The notes: generated by a model from the sequence alone, not told the origin. DNA of 64,000 nt from Alloprevotella tannerae ATCC 51259 (GCF_000159995.1 NZ_GG700643.1:468145-532144); one strand, 5' to 3'. Shown: positions 51,694 through 61,164, counted from the first letter of the stretch. A program made the numbers and translations.

Positions 51694-53379
51694 TTATTCC
51701 GACTTTTCGGGTGCGGCGGGTAAACCGGCGGCAAGCAAACTACGATAGCGCGTGTCGTTGGTCAGAATCTTCAAGCCCTCGTTCAGGTCTTTATCGTCGC
51801 GAAGACTATAGTCAGCCAAGCCCTTTTGATCATAATAGCACGTAATCAGTTGTCCCTCGACCAAGCGTTTGATCGGCTTGCGCCAATAGTCGAAATCGTA
51901 GTCTTCATTGTGGACTAATTTCTTCTCCAAAGCCGCAAATTCGTCTGTCGTCATTGCTTCGTAGCCCTCGGCAGCCGCAATCTTGCGGAGAACCTCAAGC
52001 GCTTTTTTACTTTGCGTGTCGTAAGTAAATTTGGCGGCCTTCAAAAATTGGATAAATGTCGTATACTCGGCATCACTCAAACTGAATTTGTCGGGCGAAG
52101 CGATGGAGGCGTGATGATTACGATAGTCGGCACAATAATCCATCAGCGCATTGCTCGAAGCCAAGTAGGCCAACAAATTCGGCAAACTGTCAGTCGGCAC
52201 GCTCACATCGGGCGTGATGCCGCCACTGTCGCGAACGGGGCGCCCGCCGGCCGTATGAAAAACTTTCGCCAAGCTATCCGGCAAATGCTGCGGCGCACCA
52301 TCTTTATAAACGTAAGCCTGCACGCATCGCCCGCTTGGGATATAATATTTCGCAGACGTCAGTTTCAGCACACCGCGATAGGGTAAGGAGCGCGGCTGTT
52401 GCACGAGTCCTTTACCATAAGAGCGCTGGCCGATGATAACGGCGCGGTCATAATCCTGCAAGGCGCCGGCCGTGATTTCCGCAGCCGAAGCCGTCGCGTA
52501 ATTGGTCAGGACGACGATGGGCATCTTCGTATCCAAGGGTTCGGCACTCGTCTTATAGGTTACGTTGTTTTCTTTTATCTTTCCTTTTATGCTGACTACT
52601 TCCTTGCCGCGCGGGATAAAAAGCGCCACAACCTTGGCGGCCTGATCCACGAGTCCGCCGGGGTTATTGCGCAAGTCGAGCAGCAAGCGCTTAGCGCCCT
52701 GTTGCTTCAGCTCGGACACGGCCTTTTGCATGTCGCGCCCCGTATCTTCCGTATATTGATTGAGCAAAATATACCCAATACTGTCTTGCAAGATCCGCGT
52801 CGTTGTAATGCTGGGTAGCACGATGTTGCGGCGCGTTATTTTGAACGTCAATGGTTTGCTCACGCCATAGCGTTTCACTTTCAAGGTAAAGCTTGTGCCA
52901 GGCTCGCCGCGCAGCGAAGCGCTCACACGGTTGCTATACGCCTGCTCGCTTTCCGCGTCTGTGGCTGCCTCTCCGTAATCTTTTCCGTTTTGCTCCAAGA
53001 GAATATCTCCGGCGCGCAATCCGGCTTCAGCAGCAGGCTGTCCGGCATAAGGACGATTGATGACGCAGCGATGAAGATCGCGGCGAAAACTAATAACCGC
53101 GCCAACGCCGGCATATTTGCCCGTAGTCATTTGCTGCAAATCTTGCGCTTCGCTCTCCGGATAGTACTGCGTGTAGGGGTCAAGCCCGTCCAGCATATAA
53201 TCTATCGCACCCCGCACCACCTTGGGCGCGTTCAGCGTGTCGACGTAATAAAGATCGAGCAACTTATACAACACATTAAACGTCTCCAACTGCTTGGCTA
53301 CTTCTGCGTTGTGTGTCTGTGCGTGCAAACTCCCCACCGCGAGCAGGGACGAGAGCAAAACAATAGCAATCTTTCTCAT
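51694..53379 (-). CDS. S41-family C-terminal processing protease
   Basis: A 561-residue periplasmic serine protease: signal peptide (about 1-20), a PDZ domain (about 85-180, with AGDILLEQNGKDYGEA) and the S41 core with LLLDLRNNPGGLVDQA, the catalytic serine in ATASAAEITAGALQD and the general-base lysine in SYGKGLVQ. A C-terminal extension of about 170 residues follows the core, as in other Bacteroidetes members. It follows the PfkB kinase by 15 bases in the same operon. The substrate is unknown. Confidence 0.93.
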   Translation of the reverse strand: MRKIAIVLLSSLLAVGSLHAQTHNAEVAKQLETFNVLYKLLDLYYVDTLNAPKVVRGAIDYMLDGLDPYTQYYPESEAQDLQQMTTGKYAGVGAVISFRRDLHRCVINRPYAGQPAAEAGLRAGDILLEQNGKDYGEAATDAESEQAYSNRVSASLRGEPGTSFTLKVKRYGVSKPLTFKITRRNIVLPSITTTRILQDSIGYILLNQYTEDTGRDMQKAVSELKQQGAKRLLLDLRNNPGGLVDQAAKVVALFIPRGKEVVSIKGKIKENNVTYKTSAEPLDTKMPIVVLTNYATASAAEITAGALQDYDRAVIIGQRSYGKGLVQQPRSLPYRGVLKLTSAKYYIPSGRCVQAYVYKDGAPQHLPDSLAKVFHTAGGRPVRDSGGITPDVSVPTDSLPNLLAYLASSNALMDYCADYRNHHASIASPDKFSLSDAEYTTFIQFLKAAKFTYDTQSKKALEVLRKIAAAEGYEAMTTDEFAALEKKLVHNEDYDFDYWRKPIKRLVEGQLITCYYDQKGLADYSLRDDKDLNEGLKILTNDTRYRSLLAAGLPAAPEKSE

Positions 53380-53394
53380 AATTCACTCCATATA

Positions 53395-54384
53395 TCAGAC
53401 AACCGGCCGAGCGGCGTTTATCTCCGTCCGGATAGCGTCCCACGTTTTTTCCGGCAAATGCGTACCGGCCACTTCTATTACATAAGCTGCGAGGACCGTT
53501 CCTTTGTAAACACACTCGGCTAAATCGCAACCTTTCGAGAGACCATACAGAAAACCGGCCGCAAAAAAGTCGCCGGCGCCCGTCGTGTCCAAAACTTGCT
53601 TCACGGGGCGCGCAGCTACGTTTACTACTTCCGCGCCGCGCTTAGCCCTTGCGCCCGATCCGCCGGTCTTAACAACAACTGTACGACAGATCTCGCCCAA
53701 TTTCAGCAAAGCGGTTTCGGGATCAACCTCGCCGGTAAAGGCTTCGGCCTCCTGCTGATTGGCAAAAAGGATATCAACGTTGGGCAAAAGCTCTGTAAAG
53801 AATGCTATTTCACCCGCCACAATATTATAAGAAGCCAAATCAAGGCAAATGGGAGTCCCTTTCGCCTTAGCCACGGCCACAATGCGGCGCAACAAATCGT
53901 GATTCTGCACCAAATAGCCCTCGATATAGACGTAATCATACGCATCGAGCAAGGCTTCGTGGATCTCTTCGGCGCACATTTCTTCGGCAGCGCCAAGATA
54001 CGTGCCAAACGTACGCTGTCCATCGGGCGAAATAAAGGTAGAGGCAACGCCCGTGGCCTTTTCGCTGCGCAGCAGCATTGGCCGGATGCTGTGTCGGCGG
54101 CAAGTAGCTTCAAAGAAACGTCCGTTATCGTCATCTCCAACCTTACCCACGACGCCGGGCTGCATACCTAAGTGGCCGAGCGCCAAGATCGTGTTGCAGG
54201 CCGACCCACCGGTAGCCCGCGTTGTCTCCATTTTTGCCAGTTGATCACTGATATACCGATAACGTTCAGCGTCGATCAGCTGCATAGATCCCTTCGGCAA
54301 CTGTAGGGCTTCTAATATCGTGTCATCCTCGACTCTTGCAAGCGCATCGACCAGCGCATTACCAAAGCCTAAAACTCTCTTCAT
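53395..54384 (-). CDS. PfkB-family carbohydrate/nucleoside kinase
   Basis: A 329-residue ribokinase-fold kinase started at the ATG at 54382-54384 (MKRVLGFGNALVDAL). Visible signatures: GGSACNT (about 59-65), LDLASYNI, NQQEAEAFTG and the PfkB signature DTTGAGDFFAAGFLYG with the catalytic aspartate. The overall pattern is close to adenosine-kinase-like proteins, but the sugar or nucleoside is not decided by these motifs. It is first in an operon with the S41 protease and diverges from the tRNA-Asn genes. Confidence 0.9.
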   Translation of the reverse strand: MKRVLGFGNALVDALARVEDDTILEALQLPKGSMQLIDAERYRYISDQLAKMETTRATGGSACNTILALGHLGMQPGVVGKVGDDDNGRFFEATCRRHSIRPMLLRSEKATGVASTFISPDGQRTFGTYLGAAEEMCAEEIHEALLDAYDYVYIEGYLVQNHDLLRRIVAVAKAKGTPICLDLASYNIVAGEIAFFTELLPNVDILFANQQEAEAFTGEVDPETALLKLGEICRTVVVKTGGSGARAKRGAEVVNVAARPVKQVLDTTGAGDFFAAGFLYGLSKGCDLAECVYKGTVLAAYVIEVAGTHLPEKTWDAIRTEINAARPVV

Positions 54385-54408
54385 CTGATTTTTTCTGTAA
54401 TTTTCCTG

Positions 54409-54416
54409 CAAAGGTA
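54409..54416 (-). promoter_or_regulatory. -7 element TACCTTTG of the PfkB kinase operon
   Basis: Minus-strand TACCTTTG fits TAnnTTTG and sits 25 bases from the chosen ATG, which supports that start. It is back to back with the tRNA promoter at 54440-54447. Confidence 0.62.
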
Positions 54417-54439
54417 TTGCTAATTTGGAAAATACCTAT

Positions 54440-54447
54440 TACTTTTG
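54440..54447 (+). promoter_or_regulatory. -7 element TACTTTTG of the tRNA-Asn genes
   Basis: Fits TAnnTTTG, 20 bases before the first tRNA. Confidence 0.6.
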
Positions 54448-54467
54448 CAGCCGAATTGATAAAAACT

Positions 54468-54541
54468 GCTTCAGTAGCTCAGTTGGTTAGAGCACCTGAC
54501 TGTTAATCAGGGGGTCGTTGGTTCAAGCCCATCCTGAAGCG
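54468..54541 (+). tRNA. tRNA-Asn (GTT), copy 1
   Basis: A 74-base cloverleaf: acceptor GCTTCAG/CTGAAGC, D arm with AGTTGG, anticodon stem CCTGA/TCAGG with anticodon GTT (54502-54504), T arm with GGTTCAAGCC. CCA is not encoded. Confidence 0.97.
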
Positions 54542-54569
54542 CACAAAAATTCTACTACTCAATTCACCA

Positions 54570-54643
54570 GCTTCAGTAGCTCAGTTGGTTAGAGCACCTG
54601 ACTGTTAATCAGGGGGTCGTTGGTTCAAGCCCATCCTGAAGCG
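54570..54643 (+). tRNA. tRNA-Asn (GTT), copy 2
   Basis: Identical in sequence to copy 1, starting 102 bases later, anticodon GTT at 54604-54606. Both are probably one transcript ended by the terminator at 54650-54686. Confidence 0.97.
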
Positions 54644-54649
54644 CACAAA

Positions 54650-54686
54650 GAAAGAGAAGGGATCGCCCGCGTCTCTTTCTTTTTTT
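54650..54686 (+). terminator. Intrinsic terminator of the tRNA-Asn genes
   Basis: GAAAGAGA (54650-54657) pairs with TCTCTTTC (54672-54679), followed by TTTTTTT. Confidence 0.85.
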
Positions 54687-55259
54687 ATATCCTCTTACGT
54701 TGTTCATCAAAAGTTGGCCGGCCGCGCTCTCTGACGCAGCAGCGGCCTTGCTCATCGGCATCGGCCTTGAGGCTGCCTCGTCTGCGCCGCGCAAATGACT
54801 TATGCATCTTCGACAAAGCGGCCCATTTTTTCGCTCCAGCCGATGAAGCAGTTCGCCGCCGCTCGTTTTGCGACGCGCGAAGTCTTCCTATAAAAATATT
54901 ACGCCCTGCCCCACGATCGTTTGCTCGGGCCAAACGATGGTTTCTCCCCGCCAAACGATAATTTGCTCCCACCAAACGATAGTTTGCTCGGACCAAACAA
55001 AAATAAAGATCGGCGAGGCCTCACAAAACTCTGAAGAAATGTCCCGAAAACGCGATGAAATGGGCGAAAAATGACAATTTAAGCCTCAAAATTCTCCACA
55101 AAAATCCCCTAAAAATCCAAACTTACGCACCGCATTTTCGACCATCGCCGCCCGCCGTCAAGCCTGTTTCATTAAAAAAGGCCACGCTGTGACGCCAACT
55201 TTTTGCCGAGAACCCACTTATTTTAGAGCCCAAGCGGTGGGCTTTCAATATTTTCTTCC
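54687..55259. other. Intergenic stretch with family C array
   Basis: Contains the family C array (54910-55003). The rest shows no supported gene; the frame of the next gene is open upstream but that part has no family content. Confidence 0.6.
54910..55003. repeat. Family C 21-bp array (locus C3)
   Basis: Units begin at 54931, 54952, 54973 and 54994, exactly 21 bases apart: CAAACGAT(A/G)(G/A)TTT(G/C) followed by 7-base linkers such as CTCCCAC and CTCGGAC. A degenerate unit starts at about 54910. Confidence 0.88.
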
Positions 55260-55267
55260 TACTTTTG
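55260..55267 (+). promoter_or_regulatory. -7 element TACTTTTG of the DUF2723 gene
   Basis: Fits TAnnTTTG, 48 bases before the ATG at 55315, and argues against a start further upstream. Confidence 0.6.
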
Positions 55268-55314
55268 CGAGTTGTTCATCGAAAATAATATTCAATATAA
55301 TAGTTTCTTTCACT

Positions 55315-58300
55315 ATGAAGCAATACAAGCTGATCAACAACCTCGTAGGTTGGATTGCATTCGCCATTGCTGCCGTCACCTATTGTCTTACAGTAGAGCC
55401 GTCGGCGAGCTTTTGGGATTGCCCCGAGTTTATCTCCACCGCTTCTAAACTCGACGTAGGACACCCGCCCGGCGCACCTTTCTTTATGCTGACGGGTAGC
55501 GTCTTTTCGCGCTTCGCAAGCGACCCGACGCAGATAGCTTTTATGATTAACATTATGAGCGCCCTGCTTTCGGCCGTCACGATCTTGTTCCTCTTTTGGA
55601 CAGTCACACATTTGACGCGGCAAATCCTCTGCAAGGACGGCATCGTGCAAACTTGGGCGCAGCTCATCGTAGTAATGGCCGCCGGACTTACGGGCGCCTT
55701 GGCTTATGCTTGGAGCGATACGTTCTGGTTCTCTGCTGCCGAGGCCGAAGTTTACGCCTATTCATCGGCGTTTACGGCAATTGTTTTCTGGTTAATCTTG
55801 AAATGGGAAGACCACGCCGATGAGCCGCACAGCGACCGTTGGTTAGTCTTGATTTTCTATTTGACGGGCTTGAGCATCGGCGTACACTTGCTCAACCTGC
55901 TCTGCCTCCCGGCCATCGCACTTGTATATTACTTCAAACGCAATCCGAATGCGCAGGCCAAAGGCAGTATGTTGGCCGTCTTGATCGGCTTCGTGCTGGT
56001 CGGAACCGTGCTCTACGGACTCGTTCCGGGCATTGTAAAAGTTGGCGGCTGGTTCGAACTCATCTTTGTCAACTGGCTCGGCTTCGGCTTCAACGTAGGT
56101 GTGGCTTTCTATCTCCTACTTTTGATCGCCGTAGTCTTGACGGCAATTTGGAGTACTACGCAGCACAACCGCGCACGCACAAACATTCTTTATCTCATCT
56201 CCGTCGGACTGCTCGGCATTCCTTTCTTCGGCGACGGGATAAAGTCCTTCCTCATCGCGCTGATTGTCTTCGGCGTTTTGGGTTACTTCCTCTACACCAA
56301 AAACAAAGACGGCAACTTCCGTCTGCGCAAACGCTTCCTCAATACCTCTCTCCTCTGCATGCTGATGCTGATGATTGGCTATTCTTCTTACGCCGTTATC
56401 GTCATCCGCTCCGTAGCTAATCCCCCGATGGACCAAAATTCGCCGGAGGATATCTTTACCTTGGGCAGCTATCTCAGTCGCGACCAATACGGACAAAGGC
56501 CCTTGTTCAAGGGAGAAGCCTTTACGTCATACGATCAAGCGGTCTACGCGCAAGCAATTACGATCGACGAAAGCAACGTTTGGCAGCCAAAAACCAAGGA
56601 ACAACCCAATGCGCCCGACGAATACGAATCGGTCGTAGCATCTCAAAAATTGGTTTACCCATCAGGCCTCACGATGTTCTTCCCGCGCATTTGGGATTAC
56701 CATCATGCCCAAGCTTATCAAGATTGGATGGGCGGCGATATCGCCATGCGCGATGTTACGTTCACCACACCAAGCGGGCAGGAATTTCCGGGGCAAATGC
56801 CGACGCAGTGGAGCAACTTCCGTTTCTTCACGTCCTATCAGCTTAACTTCATGTATTGGCGTTATTTCTTGTGGAACTTTGCCGGCCGTCAGAACGGCGT
56901 GCAGAGCTTCGGTCAGAAAGAATATGGCAACTACCTTACCGGACTTCCCGTCATCGACAACTTCCTTTATGGCGACCAAAGCAAACTGCCCGACGTCTTG
57001 AAAGAGGATAAATCGCACAATGTCTTCTACTGCCTCCCCTTGCTCTTGGGTCTCTTGGGCCTCTTCTGGCAATTGTTCCGCGGCGAAAAGGGTGTGCGCC
57101 AGTTCTGGGTGGTTTTCTTCCTCTTCTTTATGACCGGCTTGGCTATTATCTTATACTTGAATCAGACGCCTCAGCAGCCGCGTGAGCGCGACTACGCTTA
57201 TGCCGGCTCCTTCTACGCTTTCGCCATCTGGATCGGCCTTGGCGTTGCTGCCATCTACGATTGGCTCAAGCGCTTCTGGGTTAAGCAGCAAGAAAGTAAA
57301 GCTATGCCGGCAGCGATCTTTGCTTCCGTACTCGGCATCATCGTACCGCTGCAGATGGTGAGCCAAACGTGGGACGACCACGACCGTTCCGGCCGCTATC
57401 TCTGCCACGATTCGGGCTTAAACTATCTGAACACGATGCCCGAGAAGTTGCTCGACGGCTCTCCGGCTCACCCTATTTTCTTCTGCAACGGCGACAACGA
57501 CACCTTCCCGCTTTGGTACAACCAAGAAACGGAGGGCAACCGCACCGACGCTCGCGTCTGCAACTTAGAATATCTGCAAACGGCGTGGTACACGGACCAA
57601 ATGCGTCGACCGGCTTACGATTCTCCCGCACTGCCGATCAATTGGCGGCCTTATCAATATGCGGACAACGGCAAGCATACTTACTTCCCGATTCATCCGG
57701 AGGGCAAAGCCGAACTCGATGCCTTTAAGCGGGCGCACCCCAACGGGCCGGATCCTTACGATCTCCGCTATATTATGGACAACTACGTGAAGACGAAGGG
57801 CTATTTCCCGACCGACTCCGTCATTGTCCACGTCAACAAGCAGAATATCATCAATCAAGGTATGGCACTCCCGCAAGGCAAGGAAGCCATCCCTGATCAC
57901 ATCAACCTATCCTTGGCTTGGGCCATGCGCAACGGCCAAGGCGGTCTCTATCGCAAAGATGTGATGATCTATGAAATGCTTGCGCGCAACGACTGGAAGC
58001 GCCCGATGTACATGAGTGTGACGCTGGGCACGAACAACTTTGCAGGTCTCCAAGACTACTTTATTTTAGAGGGCCTTGCTTACCGCATCACGCCGTTCAA
58101 GCGCGAATTGGGCACGATCGACACCAATTTGATGTACAACAACCTGATGAAACGCTTCCGCTACGGCAACCTCAACAAGCCCGGCATCTATCTTGACACC
58201 ACCAATATGAAGATGGCGCAGACCCACCGTAACATGTTTACGATGTTAGCTCAACGTCTTTTGATGGAAGGTCAAACCGCAAAGGCACGAGAAGTGCTCG

Positions 58301-58689
58301 CCATGTCCGAAAAGATGTTGCCTGCGAGCAACATTCCCTACGAAGAAAACGACTATCAGTTGGCACAAATCTGGCTGCAAGCGGGCAACGCGAAGAAAGC
58401 CGGAGAAGTAGCTACGGCCGTCGCAAAATACAACGCGCAGTATTTAGACTGGCTCAACTCGCTCTCTTACAGCGACCTCACGAGCTATGCTTCATCTTGC
58501 GCGCGTGCGCTCCGCAACCTCTACAGTGCAATTAGCGTACTCGATGCTGCGAAAGTGCCGCAAGCCCGGCTCTATGCCGCTCGCTTAAAGCAGTTGACCG
58601 GCACACAAGCCGGCAATATCGGCGCACAAGCCTTGGAGCAAATGATGCAACAACCCCAAGCGCCTGAGGCCGACGGTTCAGAAGAATAA
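55315..58689 (+). CDS. DUF2723 multi-pass membrane protein (putative O-mannosyltransferase-like)
   Basis: A 1124-residue protein started at the ATG at 55315 (MKQYKLINNL). The N-terminal half has about a dozen membrane helices and begins with the DUF2723 pattern (TVEPSASFWDCPEFISTASKL core SFWDCPEF, then GHPPGAP at about 51-57). The Asp/Glu near the first loop resembles GT-C glycosyltransferases such as protein O-mannosyltransferases. The C-terminal third is soluble, with FCNGDNDTFPLWYNQE and helical repeats at the end. Glycosyl transfer to exported proteins is a family-based inference. Confidence 0.85.
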   Translation: MKQYKLINNLVGWIAFAIAAVTYCLTVEPSASFWDCPEFISTASKLDVGHPPGAPFFMLTGSVFSRFASDPTQIAFMINIMSALLSAVTILFLFWTVTHLTRQILCKDGIVQTWAQLIVVMAAGLTGALAYAWSDTFWFSAAEAEVYAYSSAFTAIVFWLILKWEDHADEPHSDRWLVLIFYLTGLSIGVHLLNLLCLPAIALVYYFKRNPNAQAKGSMLAVLIGFVLVGTVLYGLVPGIVKVGGWFELIFVNWLGFGFNVGVAFYLLLLIAVVLTAIWSTTQHNRARTNILYLISVGLLGIPFFGDGIKSFLIALIVFGVLGYFLYTKNKDGNFRLRKRFLNTSLLCMLMLMIGYSSYAVIVIRSVANPPMDQNSPEDIFTLGSYLSRDQYGQRPLFKGEAFTSYDQAVYAQAITIDESNVWQPKTKEQPNAPDEYESVVASQKLVYPSGLTMFFPRIWDYHHAQAYQDWMGGDIAMRDVTFTTPSGQEFPGQMPTQWSNFRFFTSYQLNFMYWRYFLWNFAGRQNGVQSFGQKEYGNYLTGLPVIDNFLYGDQSKLPDVLKEDKSHNVFYCLPLLLGLLGLFWQLFRGEKGVRQFWVVFFLFFMTGLAIILYLNQTPQQPRERDYAYAGSFYAFAIWIGLGVAAIYDWLKRFWVKQQESKAMPAAIFASVLGIIVPLQMVSQTWDDHDRSGRYLCHDSGLNYLNTMPEKLLDGSPAHPIFFCNGDNDTFPLWYNQETEGNRTDARVCNLEYLQTAWYTDQMRRPAYDSPALPINWRPYQYADNGKHTYFPIHPEGKAELDAFKRAHPNGPDPYDLRYIMDNYVKTKGYFPTDSVIVHVNKQNIINQGMALPQGKEAIPDHINLSLAWAMRNGQGGLYRKDVMIYEMLARNDWKRPMYMSVTLGTNNFAGLQDYFILEGLAYRITPFKRELGTIDTNLMYNNLMKRFRYGNLNKPGIYLDTTNMKMAQTHRNMFTMLAQRLLMEGQTAKAREVLAMSEKMLPASNIPYEENDYQLAQIWLQAGNAKKAGEVATAVAKYNAQYLDWLNSLSYSDLTSYASSCARALRNLYSAISVLDAAKVPQARLYAARLKQLTGTQAGNIGAQALEQMMQQPQAPEADGSEE

Positions 58690-58703
58690 TACAATGTCTG
58701 ATA

Positions 58704-58768
58704 AAGTGAGGATGCAAGCAAAGGTTTCAAAACAGCCCTCTTGTCTTGCGTCCTCGCTTTTCCTTTTT
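58704..58768 (+). terminator. Intrinsic terminator of the DUF2723 gene
   Basis: AAGTGAGGATGCAAG (58704-58718) pairs with CTTGCGTCCTCGCTT (58745-58759) using G-U pairs, followed by a T-rich tail (TTCCTTTTT). Confidence 0.7.
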
Positions 58769-58889
58769 ATAGCGTCGGCATCCACCTGCCACGCGCCAAC
58801 CAACCATTAACTCGGCAAAGCCCCTCGCGCCCGACGCCCCGCGCTCCCCGACGCCGAAAGCCGTGCCGCTATTTTTTCGATCATAGTCT

Positions 58890-59504
58890 ATGCTCATAGA
58901 GCAACCCTCCCTTTTCCTACGCTGGCTTTACCCATTGGCTTATTGGCGAATGGCCCACAACGACCACGCCGTCTATCTCACCTTCGACGATGGCCCGATT
59001 CCGGAAGTCACCCCTTGGGTTCTCGACGTCTTAGATCATTATCAAGTGAAGGCCACCTTTTTTATGGTGGGCGACAACGTGCGAAAGCATCCCGAGACCT
59101 TTGAACAAGTAAAGGCGGCCGGCCATCGCTTGGGCAATCATACTTTTAACCACATCGGCGGCTTGCGCCATAGCGTCCACAAGTATATGCTCAACGTCGA
59201 AAAGGCCAACGCTTATATCCGCACAGACCTCTTCCGCCCGCCCCACGGCTGGATGAAATGGGGCCAATACATAGGTGTGCTCCAGCACCACTATAAAGTA
59301 ATCATGTGGGACTTGGTCACGCGCGACTACTCCACACGCCTCAACGGCCGCGACGTCTTGCGCAACGTCCAACGCTATACGCGCAACGGGAGCATCATAA
59401 CCTTTCACGACTCACTCAAGAGTCAGGACAAACTCCTCTATGCTTTGCCCCGCTCCATCGAATGGTTGCAGCAGCAAGGCTATGCCTTTAAGGTTTTCGA
59501 CTAA
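58890..59504 (+). CDS. NodB-type polysaccharide deacetylase
   Basis: A 204-residue carbohydrate esterase family 4 protein. All motifs are visible: TFDDGP (about 31-36, catalytic base and metal Asp), the metal-binding His pair in NHTFNH (about 87-92), RPPHG (about 113-117), WDLVTRDY and FHDS. No signal peptide is apparent, although a hydrophobic N-terminus (LFLRWLYPLAYW) may attach it to the membrane. Peptidoglycan or another N-acetylated glycan is the likely substrate. It stands between the DUF2723 gene and a repeat-rich region. Confidence 0.92.
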   Translation: MLIEQPSLFLRWLYPLAYWRMAHNDHAVYLTFDDGPIPEVTPWVLDVLDHYQVKATFFMVGDNVRKHPETFEQVKAAGHRLGNHTFNHIGGLRHSVHKYMLNVEKANAYIRTDLFRPPHGWMKWGQYIGVLQHHYKVIMWDLVTRDYSTRLNGRDVLRNVQRYTRNGSIITFHDSLKSQDKLLYALPRSIEWLQQQGYAFKVFD

Positions 59505-59970
59505 CTTTTTCTCCTCGAAAACCGCCACCGCTGTGCCAACCAACGCACATCATCACGCGTAGCCACATATAATAGTGGTCGCACTCTTACCTCGCGCGAA
59601 GCAATGCTCGCAAATAGTACCTTAATCATCAGTACCGGCACGCGCTCCTCCCACTAACACCCTATTAAATTTGACTCATTATATATTGGAGCCAAATTTA
59701 ATACCCGGCCAACCCACTCCTTCGACGATCTATTCCATTGAATACACACCAAATAACCAATTTGCAACGCTTCCGACGTTCGCCCCGCAACACACCTACT
59801 ACAAATCAACCATCTAAACCTAATATGAAATGCCCTAATACCCAAATGCGAACCCTGCCCCCTCGTTTCCGCTACCGCTCGTCCGCAAATAACTCCACAA
59901 AACTCCAACCTTTCATACGCTTACTCCCAAACGTCAACCCCGCCATCCCATTTCCACAACCACACGTCCA

Positions 59971-60086
59971 CAAATAACCCCAACGAGGTTAGTCTTTTGG
60001 CAGGGCAGGGTTAAGCCGCTTCGCACTTAACTCTGCCTAACGCACCGCCGCATTGGTAATCCCTTAGGGTTGGTCTTTCAAAAAAC
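59971..60086 (+). repeat. Family A repeat, diverged copy
   Basis: AACCCCAACGAGGTT, a GCAGGGTTAAG...CTTAACTCTGC stem with one mismatch, and a shortened third hairpin (ATCCCTTAGGGTT), ending GGTCTTTCAAAA. Confidence 0.85.
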
Positions 60087-60144
60087 ATCCGCAATCCAAA
60101 CGCAATGCATAAATCATTACCCTCCCATCACTTCAACAACGACT

Positions 60145-60310
60145 CACGTCGTTAGTGGCCGGGTTGCCGCTTCGCTCCTCAACCCTGCCACAGCAAAAGG
60201 CCAACCCCTGATGGGGTTGCACTCACTTCCATCCGTTTATCCGGGGTTAAGTCGCTACGCAACTTAACCCCGGCCTGCCAAAAGACCAACCCTAAGGGGT
60301 TGAGGCGCTC
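60145..60310 (-). repeat. Family A-like element, inverted and rearranged
   Basis: Contains GGGGTTAAG...CTTAACCCC, then CTGCCAAAAGACCAACCC and TAAGGGGTTG, which are reverse complements of parts of the family A consensus, plus extra AACCCC-TGAT-GGGGTT and GGGTTG...CAACCC stems. It looks like a mosaic of two half-elements. Confidence 0.7.
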
Positions 60311-60584
60311 TTTATTGAATTGAGGTTAGACCTCGTGCCTAATCCTTTTCAAAATAGACTCACCCTAACTTGACCTATAATTCCTTCCAATCAATTTTTT
60401 AATGCAACCTCTCCGCAAACGATCTATTGAAACCAACATGCTCTTCGCTTGCAACTTAAACACAACCCCCACCTACCCATTTTTCGCAAACTTCATCCAC
60501 AAATAACCTCACCTTAACCTAATACCGCATCTACTCGCGCCTAAACACAACCCCCACCAACTTATCTCCGCAACCGCACCGCCG

Positions 60585-60699
60585 CAAATAACCCCAACGG
60601 GGTTAGTCTCTTGGCAGGGCAGGGTTAAGGTGCGAAGCGGCTTAACCCTGCCTAACGCACACAAGCATTGACAACCCCTTAGGGTTGGTCTTTCAAAAA
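60585..60699 (+). repeat. Family A triple-hairpin repeat
   Basis: Standard three-hairpin order: AACCCCAACGGGGTT, GCAGGGTTAAG...CTTAACCCTGC, AACCCCTTAGGGTT, with the GGTCTTTCAAAA tail. Confidence 0.9.
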
Positions 60700-60816
60700 C
60701 ATCCGATTACCGACACTCGTTATCTTCAACTCATTAAGTGATCAACCGAAGCGCTATTTATAACGCCAATCGTATTAACGTTAACACGCACATCCCATCC
60801 CCAACCAATCCCGCCG

Positions 60817-60932
60817 CAAATAACCCCATCGGGGTTAGTCTCTTGGCAGGGCAGGGTTAAGGTGCGAAGCGGCTTAACCCTGCCTAACGCACACCGACAT
60901 TGACAACCCCTAAGGGTTGGTCTTTCAAAAAA
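60817..60932 (+). repeat. Family A triple-hairpin repeat (first tandem unit)
   Basis: All three hairpins are present; the third reads AACCCCTAAGGGTT. Confidence 0.9.
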
Positions 60933-61049
60933 CATCCGATTACCGACACTCGTTATCTTCAACTCATTAAGTGATCAACCGAAGCGCTATTTATAACGCC
61001 AATCACATTAACGTTAACACGCACACCCCATCCCCAACCAATCCCGCCG

Positions 61050-61164
61050 CACATAACCCCATCGGGGTTAGTCTCTTGGCAGGGCAGGGTTAAGGTGCGA
61101 AGCGGCTTAACCCTGCCTAACGCACCTACGAATTGACAACCCCTTAGGGTTGGTCTTTCAAAAA
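61050..61164 (+). repeat. Family A triple-hairpin repeat (second tandem unit)
   Basis: All three hairpins are present, with AACCCCTTAGGGTT as the third. A family B array follows 235 bases later. Confidence 0.9.

Larger units (their letters stand above)
60700..61164 (+). repeat. 233-bp tandem duplication spanning family A elements
   Basis: Two nearly identical units, 60700-60932 and 60933-61164, each contain a unique flank (starting CATCCGATTACCGACACTCG) plus one family A element. They differ at only a few positions, so the duplication is recent. Confidence 0.88.
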
